A stretch of DNA of 46,192 nt from Chloroflexota bacterium (GTDB lineage: Bacteria; Chloroflexota; Dormibacteria; CF-121). Every line of letters begins with the position of its first letter. Positions within the stretch are counted from its first letter, which is position 1. Both the position numbers and the translations under genes were made by a program. The notes below the pieces were generated by a model. The model worked only from the letters and a program-made list of their open reading frames with translations, was not told the DNA's origin and made no database searches. The stretch lies in the NCBI GenBank assembly GCA_005882775.1, contig VBDY01000132.1, positions 1-46,192 of the forward strand. The letters are read 5' to 3'. Positions 33,668 to 41,923 of the stretch are shown here, piece after piece.

Positions 33668-34264
33668 CTAGCGACGTGTCAGGACAGTAGCCGTCACTGC
33701 CATGACCAGAGCGATCGGAATGAGCAGAACCACCACGATCAGAATCAGAAGGGGGCTCGAGCTATCGTTGCTCGGGTCATTTCGTACAGATCCGGCCGCA
33801 GCCTGGATCGGATCGATGAATGACGGAATCGGGTTCGCCTCTGCGGCGCCTTGCGGTGCCGGCGACGCTATCACGATGGCGGCCGCGACCCCGCTTGTTT
33901 GGCTTGGCCTGGGCGTCGCCGACGGGGCCGGGGCCGTTGTGGTTCCAGTCGGTGTCGGGCTGGCAGTCGGAGGGGGCGTCGACAGCGGAGTCGGACTCTC
34001 TGATGGGGTTGGTGTAGGCCGCGGTGTCGGCGTGGGCCGGGGCGTGGGCAAAGGCGTCGGGCTAGGCAGCGTTGGCGTCGGTAAGGGCGTGGGCAAGGTC
34101 GGGGTCGGGAAAGGTGTGGGCGTGGGCGAGTGCTTGTGCGAGGCGGCGATGCTTGCGCTGGCGTCGACGGGCGCAGCCGACCATCCCATCAGAAGCAGGC
34201 AGGCCGCGGCCAGACACATACACCCGCCGGTCCATCCGGCCAGCCGAAAGCGTCCCTCGGTCAC
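33668..34264 (-). CDS. Pro/Thr-rich surface protein with C-terminal membrane helix
   Basis: A 198-residue protein. An N-terminal signal segment ([20 protein letters not shown]) precedes a PTPTP-type low-complexity region of about 75 residues, then a short Ser/Asn spacer and a C-terminal transmembrane helix ([20 protein letters not shown]) with a TRR tail. This is the plan of a wall-spanning stalk or anchor. GTG 34264 is preferred: a TATCCT box lies upstream, and GGAAGG precedes it, whereas TTG 34309 lies before that box. It is convergent with murJ, 4 bp apart. No enzymatic domain is seen. Confidence 0.68.
   Translation of the reverse strand: MTEGRFRLAGWTGGCMCLAAACLLLMGWSAAPVDASASIAASHKHSPTPTPFPTPTLPTPLPTPTLPSPTPLPTPRPTPTPRPTPTPSESPTPLSTPPPTASPTPTGTTTAPAPSATPRPSQTSGVAAAIVIASPAPQGAAEANPIPSFIDPIQAAAGSVRNDPSNDSSSPLLILIVVVLLIPIALVMAVTATVLTRR
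33905..34129. repeat. Low-complexity PTP-coding repeat
   Basis: Imperfect 6- and 12-nt repeats in the plus strand (GTGGGC, GGCGTC and similar) encode alternating Pro and Thr/Ser on the minus strand. Length is likely variable between strains by slippage. Confidence 0.75.
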
Positions 34265-34329
34265 CCTTCCCTGCGCCTCCTGTGCAAAGGATACGCAACG
34301 CGAATCCAATTGAACAGTCCGTGGCTCGG

Positions 34330-34358
34330 GTGACCTTCTCGGCGGCGGGCTCTACCAT
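34330..34358 (+). promoter_or_regulatory. Promoter giving a leaderless SDR mRNA
   Basis: GTGACC (34330-34335), 17 nt, then TACCAT (34353-34358), followed after 6 nt by the GTG start at 34365. The transcript would begin at or within a base or so of the start codon. Confidence 0.5.
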
Positions 34359-34364
34359 TGAATT

Positions 34365-35108
34365 GTGGACGAGATCGCCGTCGTCACAGGGGCCAGCTCC
34401 GGGATAGGCGAGGCCACCGCGCGCCGCTTTGCCCAGGATGGGTTCCGGATCGTGGCCGGCGCTCGCCGGGTAGACCGAATGGGGTGGTTGGCCGCAGAGG
34501 GGACCGGTCGGGCGATTCCGCTCGATGTGACGCAGCTTCACAGCATCCAGGCCTTTGTTGAGGACGTCCGCCGAGTCGAGGGGCGCATCGATGTCCTGGT
34601 CAACAACGCCGGCCTCGCTGCTGGGCTCGAGCCTGTGGCAGAGGGCGATGATGCGAACTGGGTGCAGATGCTCGAAACCAACGTTCTCGGCCTGCTCAGG
34701 ATGACCCGGGCGTGTCTCCCGCTCCTGCGCAAGGCGACCCTCGCCCACATCGTGAATCTTGGTTCAGTCGCCAGCTTCGAGGTCTATCCTGGGGGAGCCG
34801 GGTACACGGCCAGCAAGCATGCTGTCCGAGCCATCAGCCGGACCCTTCGGCTGGAACTCGTGGGTGAGCCAATTCGGATCACCGAAATTGACCCTGGGAT
34901 GGTGGAGACCGAATTCAGCCTGGTCCGTTTCAAGGGAGACGCCGCCCGTGCGGCCAACGTATACCAGGGCCTGGATCCGCTTACCGCGTCGGACGTTGCG
35001 GACGGCATCGCCTGGGCGGTGTCGCGCCCGCCTCACGTGAACATCGATGAGATTGTGATCCGGCCGATCGGCCAGGCAAACGCGAGCACTGTGCACCGCC
35101 GCAGCTAA
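34365..35108 (+). CDS. Short-chain dehydrogenase/reductase (SDR)
   Basis: A 247-residue classical SDR. The Rossmann cofactor motif is TGASSGIG (8-15), NNAG is at 80-83, the catalytic Ser is S134 or S137 in NLGSVAS, and Y147-x3-K151 is in GYTASKHA. GARR near residue 33-36 favours NADP(H). The closing part (ITEIDPGMVETEFSLVRF) resembles YdfG-type serine/3-hydroxy-acid dehydrogenases, but the substrate is unknown. GTG 34365 lies 6 nt after a TACCAT box with no ribosome-binding site, as in a leaderless message. Confidence 0.92.
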   Translation: MDEIAVVTGASSGIGEATARRFAQDGFRIVAGARRVDRMGWLAAEGTGRAIPLDVTQLHSIQAFVEDVRRVEGRIDVLVNNAGLAAGLEPVAEGDDANWVQMLETNVLGLLRMTRACLPLLRKATLAHIVNLGSVASFEVYPGGAGYTASKHAVRAISRTLRLELVGEPIRITEIDPGMVETEFSLVRFKGDAARAANVYQGLDPLTASDVADGIAWAVSRPPHVNIDEIVIRPIGQANASTVHRRS

Positions 35109-35130
35109 AACAGCCTCGGGACGGCCCCGT

Positions 35131-35159
35131 TTATGCACAGGGCTTTCCACATATCCACA
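35131..35159. promoter_or_regulatory. Two DnaA-box-like sequences
   Basis: TTATGCACA (35131-35139) matches the TTATNCACA consensus in full, and ATATCCACA (35151-35159) differs from TTATCCACA at one position. Both have the same orientation, 20 bp start to start. They lie in the gap before the promoter at 35199. dnaA, dnaN and gyrase genes are absent here, so an origin is not supported. Confidence 0.35.
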
Positions 35160-35198
35160 GCGCAATAAGCTCATCCGAGTCACACTGCGGCCAGAGAT

Positions 35199-35227
35199 TT
35201 GACTGGGCCGTAGACATCTGTTATGTT
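35199..35227 (+). promoter_or_regulatory. Sigma-70-type promoter of the small membrane protein
   Basis: TTGACT (35199-35204), 17 nt, then TATGTT (35222-35227). The leader would be about 40 nt and ends with a GGGAGG site before the ATG at 35272. Confidence 0.65.
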
Positions 35228-35271
35228 ATAGGCGGTATCAACATTCAATAAAACGGTACCGGGAGGTTCGT

Positions 35272-35499
35272 ATGGCAGTTGTTCACGAGCACGATGACGG
35301 TGGCTCGAGCGCGGCGGTCGTGGCCATCTTCTTGATTGCCCTGATCGTGCTGCTCGCGGTCTTGTTCTACGGATTCGCGGTGGCCCACTGGTTCGGAATT
35401 GGCGGTAGCACCGTGATCCAGAATGTCACCAATGGCGGGGCGGGAGCAGGCGCGTCGGCATCGGCTTCGGCATCCATGTCACCCTCGGGGAGCCCGTAG
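35272..35499 (+). CDS. Small single-pass membrane protein with Ala/Ser tail
   Basis: A 75-residue protein. A short acidic/His N-terminus (VVHEHDDGG) is followed by one strong transmembrane helix (AAVVAIFLIALIVLLAVLFY), a FGIGGSTVIQNVTNGG stretch and an ASASASASMSPSGSP tail that should be disordered. No family is recognised. It is a complete transcription unit: promoter at 35199-35227, GGGAGG before the ATG, and a terminator right after. Such an investment for a small protein suggests strong expression. Confidence 0.75.
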   Translation: MAVVHEHDDGGSSAAVVAIFLIALIVLLAVLFYGFAVAHWFGIGGSTVIQNVTNGGAGAGASASASASMSPSGSP

Positions 35500-35520
35500 C
35501 CGGGATCGTCGAGACATCAA

Positions 35521-35546
35521 AAGGCCGGCCGCTCGCCGGCCTTTTT
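35521..35546 (+). terminator. Rho-independent terminator
   Basis: A perfect 9-bp stem, AAGGCCGGC (35521-35529) and GCCGGCCTT (35535-35543), with loop CGCTC and a run of five T (35542-35546). It ends the small membrane protein unit. Confidence 0.92.
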
Positions 35547-35625
35547 CTTCGTAACAGGTTGTTACACGTGTGACGCCGCTGTAACGCCCGTCGCAAGCCC
35601 GGGCGCCCACAATGACTGTCAACTT

Positions 35626-35802
35626 ATGCACGGCATTATTCGGCGTACGGGCGACGACAGCCGCGGTCAGCAGGGACAGGGAATGGTCGAATACGCCCTG
35701 ATCCTGGTACTGATCGCGGTGGTGGTGATCGCGGTCTTGATCGTCCTCGGCAACCAGGTGCAGAACGTGTTCTGCAACGTCGCCGGCGCGATTGGCGGCT
35801 GA
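35626..35802 (+). CDS. Flp/Fap-type (type IVb) pilin
   Basis: A 58-residue prepilin. A short hydrophilic leader ends in GQQGQG, then MVEYALILVLIAVVVIAVLI, with the Glu at position +3 after the presumed cleavage Gly (+5 is more usual), followed by a short VLGNQVQNVFCNVAG tail. Flp pilins assemble into Tad pili used for adhesion. No Tad assembly gene (prepilin peptidase, ATPase, TadB/C) is in the window, so the machinery must lie elsewhere. It lacks a clear ribosome-binding site. Its TGA is in the same frame as the MobA-like gene that follows. Short enough to be missed by length-filtered gene finding. Confidence 0.88.
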   Translation: MHGIIRRTGDDSRGQQGQGMVEYALILVLIAVVVIAVLIVLGNQVQNVFCNVAGAIGG

Positions 35803-35835
35803 GAACGATTCGCACGGGCGGGCTACGCTCTAGGT

Positions 35836-36406
35836 ATTAAGAGCGCGCGGACGCTGATCGTCCTCGCGGGCGGCCGCAGCCTGCGGATGGGACGCGACAA
35901 GGCCAGCCTGCCAGTTGCGGGGCGGACTCTGCTCGAACATGTCGTGGATCGGCTGAGCCCGGTGGTTGACGAAGTTCTTGTCGCCGGTGGGGATCAGGTG
36001 GCATCAACTCTGAGGTTTCGAGCGGTCGCCGAGGAGGTGCGGGGTGGGGGACCGCTGGCGGGCATGCTTGCCGGATTTCAGGCGGCGCGCAGCCCACATG
36101 CTTGGGTGGTCGCCTGCGACCTTCCGGATGTGGAGCCCGACCTGGGCGAGCTCCTTTTCTCGTCCATCGGGCAGCACGACGCCGCCGTACCCTGGGTGGG
36201 TGGCCGGGCGCAGGGGACCTGCGCGGTCTATCGCGTCGACCTCGCTCCGCGGGTCAGGATCGCGCTATTTAGGGGCTCAGCCAGCATTCTCAGTTTTCTA
36301 GGTGCGTCCAGGGTCCGTTACATACCGGAGGATGCGCTCCTTCAGGTCGACCCGAGCCTTCGGTCCTTCACGAATCTCAATACGCCTGAGGAATACGAGC
36401 GATGGC

Positions 36407-36435
<29 letters not shown>
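35836..36435 (+). CDS. mobA: MobA-like molybdenum cofactor guanylyltransferase
   Basis: A nucleotidyltransferase of the MobA/GT-A-like fold, 199 residues if begun at [23 protein letters not shown] is the NTP-binding signature, DEVLVAGGD and [12 protein letters not shown] follow, [12 protein letters not shown] holds the metal-binding Asp, and [10 protein letters not shown] is the standard end. MobA adds GMP to molybdopterin. The first canonical start (ATG 35887) would remove [11 protein letters not shown] at 35836 lies exactly 6 nt after a TACGCT box, so a leaderless ATT start is the best fit. No other molybdopterin genes are present. It overlaps the DUF255 gene by 29 bp. Confidence 0.83.
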
Positions 36436-38431
<1,996 letters not shown>

Positions 38432-38545
38432 GTTCCCACATTACGCAGCCGCTCACCAACCGCGTTTTGGCACTCCTCCAGACGGCGGCTTCAATAGGCC
38501 AAACGGCCTACCGGCCCGAAAGGGTCCAACCCTACGATGCTGGGC

Positions 38546-38929
38546 ATGGCCACGACGCTGGTGTGTTCTAGCCGGCAGGCTGCCACATTGACGACGGGCG
38601 TTCTGATTGGCGCCGGCATCGTCCTCTATCAGATGACGTCTCTCGTGCTGGCGCCAGCCTCGAATCAGCAGATCCCGCTTTCACTTCGTACAGGTGATCA
38701 CCAAGCTGCGCTTGCCGCTGGCTCTGCCGCCGGCCTCATCCACGATGTTGGGGACCCGCTTTCATATTTGCGCGCAACGGCAGGGCCCGCTGAGCGACCT
38801 GTGGCCCAGGCTCGGCGGGGGCTGGTGCCGAAGCCAGTCCCGGTGGTGACACCGATCGACCCTCCGACCACGCTGCCGTCCGACGACGAAAAACGCAACC
38901 ACAACGCCGGCCGGGGCAAAGACCGCTGA
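38546..38929 (+). CDS. Hypothetical protein with N-terminal membrane helix
   Basis: About 127 residues. A hydrophobic segment (ATLTTGVLIGAGIVLYQMTS, roughly residues 14-33) is followed by an extended, Pro-rich, basic tail (VPKPVPVVTPIDPPTTLPSD). No family is recognised. ATG 38546 is chosen because a TACGAT box ends 7 nt before it; ATG 38537 overlaps that box. It is divergent from the DUF255 gene and lies just upstream of the PfkB-like gene. Confidence 0.5.
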   Translation: MATTLVCSSRQAATLTTGVLIGAGIVLYQMTSLVLAPASNQQIPLSLRTGDHQAALAAGSAAGLIHDVGDPLSYLRATAGPAERPVAQARRGLVPKPVPVVTPIDPPTTLPSDDEKRNHNAGRGKDR

Positions 38930-38957
38930 GCTGAGGCCCGCTGACTATCATGACGCC

Positions 38958-39830
38958 GTGCCGGTGGAGCTCGATTGGTTCACGGTGGGGGACGTCGGGC
39001 TCGAGGTCCGCGATCACGCCCGCGCAGGCCGGGGCGTCATCCTCGGCGGCGCGGCCGCCCGACTCGCGGCTCACGCTGCTGCCCTGGGGATGAGAGTCGC
39101 GATTGCAGGCAAGGTGGGGGATGACGACGCAGGAGGGCAGGCATCCCAGCAACTACGCGCACTCGGAATCGACTTGCGCTGGTTGCGTCGTGCGCCGGGG
39201 CTGCGCACCACCATCTGGCACGAGCCACCCGAACATCCCGAGTCGTGGCGGCTCGAGCGTGGTGCCGACCAGGCCCTGCGGCTCGATGAGCTTCCGTCTC
39301 CCACTCTGGCGGGTGCCAGGCTCACCGTGGTCTCAGGCTTCAGCCTTTCAGTGGAGCCGGCCCGTTCAGCTGCCGTCTGGGCGCTGGAAACAGCCGAGCG
39401 GCGCCGCGGCCGCTCCGCCCTGTTGCTGGAGGCGGATCGCCTCTGGTCGACGAATGCCAGGGTGGCGCGTCGCGTCCTGGAACCGGCGCTTGCCGCCGCC
39501 TACTCGGTGGCCATGAACGCCAACGACACGCGGGCGTTATTCGGGCCGAGGGTTACCGCGAAGGAGGCCGCCCGATCTATCGCGGAGGCGGGCCCCCGCG
39601 TGGTTTACGTCGAGGACGGCGAAGCCGGGGCGGTTCTGTACGAGTCCGGCCGGGTGCAGCCACTGTCACCGCGCGCCGACAGCCCCCCGGCCGATCGGTT
39701 TGCCGGGCCGGCTGCCTTCTGGAAAGGTCTGGCCACTGGAACCGCGCCCAGGAAGGCCGCGCTCACAGCGATCGAATACGCCGCCAGCATTCGGCGGGCG
39801 GGCGTCCCTCGGCCTCCTGTCCACGTGTAA
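38958..39830 (+). CDS. PfkB-like sugar kinase homologue with altered catalytic motif
   Basis: A 290-residue ribokinase-family protein. The N-terminal part fits well: VGDVGLEVRDHARAGRGVIL, then GGAAARLAAHAAALG and VGDDDAGGQASQQLRALGID. A MNANDTRALFG block matches the usual NxxE/D region. At the C-terminus, where kinases have DTxGAGDAF with the catalytic Asp, this protein has DRFAGPAAFWKG: the Gly-Ala-Gly-Asp anion hole and base are lost and Pro takes the Asp position. It may be inactive as a kinase. GTG 38958 lies 6 nt after a TATCAT box. Confidence 0.78.
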   Translation: MPVELDWFTVGDVGLEVRDHARAGRGVILGGAAARLAAHAAALGMRVAIAGKVGDDDAGGQASQQLRALGIDLRWLRRAPGLRTTIWHEPPEHPESWRLERGADQALRLDELPSPTLAGARLTVVSGFSLSVEPARSAAVWALETAERRRGRSALLLEADRLWSTNARVARRVLEPALAAAYSVAMNANDTRALFGPRVTAKEAARSIAEAGPRVVYVEDGEAGAVLYESGRVQPLSPRADSPPADRFAGPAAFWKGLATGTAPRKAALTAIEYAASIRRAGVPRPPVHV

Positions 39831-39902
39831 CACGCGCGTGCCACACCTGGCGCAGGGCAGATACGGCGGACTGGTGCGCGGACCGGGTGCCGTTCCCCAT
39901 TT

Positions 39903-40052
39903 ATGGGGCGGCACCTCCGACGTTGGGCGATGGTGGCGCTTCTGCTATCCGTGATGCTGCCGGCTGCCTCGTCTCCCACGCCTGCGGAAGCGCCCGGCAT
40001 GACCGTCACGTTTGTGGTTGCCGCCGATCCCTCGGACAGCGCTGGCCATTAA
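39903..40052 (+). CDS. Possible small secreted protein
   Basis: A 49-residue frame: basic start MGRHLRRWAM, hydrophobic VALLLSVMLPAASS, then a short polar end. This looks like a signal peptide with little mature protein, so it may be a truncated secreted protein. Its stop shares TTAA with the convergent dCMP deaminase gene. No clear ribosome-binding site is seen. Confidence 0.4.
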   Translation: MGRHLRRWAMVALLLSVMLPAASSPTPAEAPGMTVTFVVAADPSDSAGH

Positions 40053-40630
40053 CCCTTGGCCAGGGCCGTCAGGTGCGGCTGAATCCTCGACCAGGCGATG
40101 GGATGAGTTGGGATCCCGGCCTGGCTGAGGTAGCGGTCTCGCAGCCCGCTCACGTCTGGATAGCCGTGGACGTAGTAGATGGCGCGAATGCCTGCGCTGA
40201 TGAGGAGCTTGACGCACTCGACGCAGGGAAAGTTGGTGCAGAAAATATCAGCCCCCGCCGTCGACGCTCCCCGGTAGGCGCTCTGGGCCAGCGCATTGGC
40301 TTCCGCGTGCGCGCAGTACTTTAGGGACAGGTCTGCGCCGCTCACCCCGCCGACACAGGGGCATGGCTTGGGGAACTCCTCGGGATGCCAGGTGCGCGCC
40401 GGGGTGCCGTTGTAGCCGGTGGCGATAACCTGCCCGTCGCGAACGATGACACAGCCGACCCTGCGACTGAGGCAGGTGGAGCGCAGGCCGGCTGCGAACG
40501 CCAGGATCATGGCGTAGGCCGACTTGTCGGGGCGCCCTTCCTGGCTGGCCGGGTGGGTGTCCGCAGCCTCAGGGTTGGGGGCCGCTCGGCGCGCACGGCG
40601 AGCCGCTGGCCGGGACGGTCGCGTCGTCAC
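40049..40630 (-). CDS. dCMP deaminase family protein (ComEB-like)
   Basis: A 193-residue zinc-dependent cytidine/deoxycytidylate deaminase. STCLSRRVGCVIVRDGQVIA then TGYNGTPA is the conserved first half. YCAHAEANAL holds the zinc His and catalytic Glu, and NFPCVECVKLLI holds the two zinc Cys. GIRAIYYVHGYP fits the dCMP group. It would make dUMP for thymidylate synthesis; a role in tRNA or other deamination is less likely. The N-terminal 30 residues are basic and Ala-rich, beyond the usual start. GTG 40630 lies 6 nt after a TAAGAT box, as in the C39-like gene. Confidence 0.92.
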   Translation of the reverse strand: MTTRPSRPAARRARRAAPNPEAADTHPASQEGRPDKSAYAMILAFAAGLRSTCLSRRVGCVIVRDGQVIATGYNGTPARTWHPEEFPKPCPCVGGVSGADLSLKYCAHAEANALAQSAYRGASTAGADIFCTNFPCVECVKLLISAGIRAIYYVHGYPDVSGLRDRYLSQAGIPTHPIAWSRIQPHLTALAKG

Positions 40631-40653
40631 GCCTGAATCTTAGAGAACGGCAG

Positions 40654-40872
40654 CTAGCTGGCTCGGAGGATCCTGGTGATAGTTGTTCCGCAGTGCGGGC
40701 AGGTTCCGATCCTTGCCCAGTGCCCGGAGCGGAGGGCGGCGCGGGCCACGTCCCGCAGGTCCACGGCGCAGTGGCACTGGTAGCAGAAGCTCAGCTGGGC
40801 AGGAGTGCGTGCCGCATCGTGAAGGTTCCGGCTGGCGAACCGCAGCGAGAGGACATTGCCTGACTCGTGCAT
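40654..40872 (-). CDS. Small zinc-ribbon protein
   Basis: A 72-residue protein with two Cys pairs, FCYQCHCAVDL and GTCPHCGTTI, forming a probable zinc ribbon near the C-terminus. The N-terminal part (VLSLRFASRNLHDAA) is helical or extended. No family is assigned. GAGAG lies just before the ATG. It lies 23 bp upstream of the dCMP deaminase start on the same strand, so the two may be co-transcribed. Confidence 0.58.
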   Translation of the reverse strand: MHESGNVLSLRFASRNLHDAARTPAQLSFCYQCHCAVDLRDVARAALRSGHWARIGTCPHCGTTITRILRAS

Positions 40873-41024
40873 CTCTCTAATCGACCTAACGCACCAATCG
40901 CCCAGGGCTATTCGGTCTCGCCGGCCACGATTGCGTAACGCTTTTCGGGTCGCGCTGCTGAGCCGCCCGCTGCTTCGTCCACATTACCGACCGCATTGCG
41001 AAGCCCCTGTGTCCGGCGGGGCAT

Positions 41025-41058
41025 CCGGAGGGCCGGCCCGACGCGGCCGGCCCTCCGG
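41025..41058. repeat. Perfect inverted repeat, strong hairpin
   Basis: Twelve bases (41025-41036, CCGGAGGGCCGG) pair perfectly with 41047-41058, and two more pairs extend the stem to 14 bp around a 6-nt loop. It lies 17 bp past the end of sodN. No T run follows on either strand, so it is either a Rho-independent-like terminator without a U tract or an mRNA-stabilising 3' hairpin of sodN. Confidence 0.7.
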
Positions 41059-41074
41059 CACGATTCAGCCGCTA

Positions 41075-41512
41075 CTAGGCGACGGCGGTCGAGCGCTTGA
41101 CCCGGGTTTCCTGGGGCCCGTTGGTCTTCTTCCAGAACTCATCGATCTGGTCGATCAGGTCGAGTAATTTGGCGGCCTCGGCCTTGTCGACCGTGGCTTT
41201 CACCTTGGAGGCCTGCTTGACCGCCTGGTTGAAAAGGTCCTTGACCTTGGGATTGGCGCCGTCATGTTTGTCGGGTTTGTAGTAATCGCTCCAGAGGACG
41301 TCGAGGTGATGCTTGGCCAGCTCGGCCTGGCGCTCTTTGATGATCAGTGCCCGCTGGCGGAACAGCTCGTCATTCGAAGCCTGGTACTTCTCGATGATCT
41401 TGTAGCAGGACTCGGCTTCGATGCGTGCCTGTTCAGGGTCGTAGACACCGCATGGCAGGTCGCAGTGCGCTTCGACAACACGTGTCGGACGGATCCACTC
41501 CATAAACGACAT
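41075..41512 (-). CDS. sodN: Nickel-type superoxide dismutase
   Basis: A 145-residue NiSOD precursor. The nickel hook HCDLPCGVYDP begins at H16, so a 15-residue leader (MSFMEWIRPTRVVEA) must be cut off to expose His as the new N-terminus, which together with both Cys binds nickel. The four-helix-bundle body follows: ARIEAESCYKIIEKYQAS, HHLDVLWSDYYKPDKHD, and a helix ending in IDEFWKK. The enzyme removes superoxide without iron or manganese. AAGGAGG lies about 10 nt before the ATG. The maturation protease gene sodX is divergent next door. Family is certain from the hook. Confidence 0.97.
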   Translation of the reverse strand: MSFMEWIRPTRVVEAHCDLPCGVYDPEQARIEAESCYKIIEKYQASNDELFRQRALIIKERQAELAKHHLDVLWSDYYKPDKHDGANPKVKDLFNQAVKQASKVKATVDKAEAAKLLDLIDQIDEFWKKTNGPQETRVKRSTAVA

Positions 41513-41581
41513 CCTGGATGCTCCTCCTTTTACGATGGACAGCTAGCCTTGATCCCAGTCTAACGCGGGAGGAATCGGCGG

Positions 41582-41923
41582 GTGCCTGGGCGGCGGTGGC
41601 GTTTTGCGGCCTTCCCGATGCGGATCCACGGCAGCAGCATGCTCCCTCTCCTGCCCGAGGGCGCTCTGGTGCTGGCGGTACCGGTGTCTGCCAGGACCGT
41701 GCTCAGGGTCGGCGATGTAGTTGCGGCTCGGCGTCCGGACCGCCCGCAGGTCGAGTTGATCAAGCGCATCAGTGAAATCCGAGCCCCAGGTACCTACTAC
41801 CTTCTGGGGGACAACCCTTTAGAGAGCACGGATTCCCGGCACTTCGGCGTCGTAACGCAGGAGCACATGACGGCGCGGGTGCGCTGGCGGTACTGGCCAT
41901 TCCCCCCCCGGGCGCTCAGTTGA
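41582..41923 (+). CDS. sodX: Nickel superoxide dismutase maturation protease (S24/S26-like)
   Basis: A 113-residue Ser/Lys peptidase of the signal peptidase/LexA clan. IHGSSMLPLLPEGALVLA holds the catalytic Ser (S19), VELIKRI holds Lys K61, and YYLLGDNPLESTDSRHFGVV is the type I signal-peptidase box. There is no membrane helix, as expected for a cytosolic protease acting on the SodN leader. GTG 41582 follows GGGAGG by about 9 nt. It is divergent from sodN (69 bp between starts). Its 3' end overlaps gltX by 8 bp. Confidence 0.92.
   Translation: MPGRRWRFAAFPMRIHGSSMLPLLPEGALVLAVPVSARTVLRVGDVVAARRPDRPQVELIKRISEIRAPGTYYLLGDNPLESTDSRHFGVVTQEHMTARVRWRYWPFPPRALS

Noticed and set aside
33702-34313. 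Plus-strand Gly/Val-rich protein opposite the Pro/Thr-rich gene
   Set aside because: The repeat GVGVGRGVG arises as the complement of PTP coding; the minus strand has a signal segment, a C-terminal helix and a promoter.
35131-35159. Origin of replication
   Set aside because: Only two DnaA boxes, no AT-rich unwinding region, and no dnaA, dnaN, recF or gyrase genes nearby.
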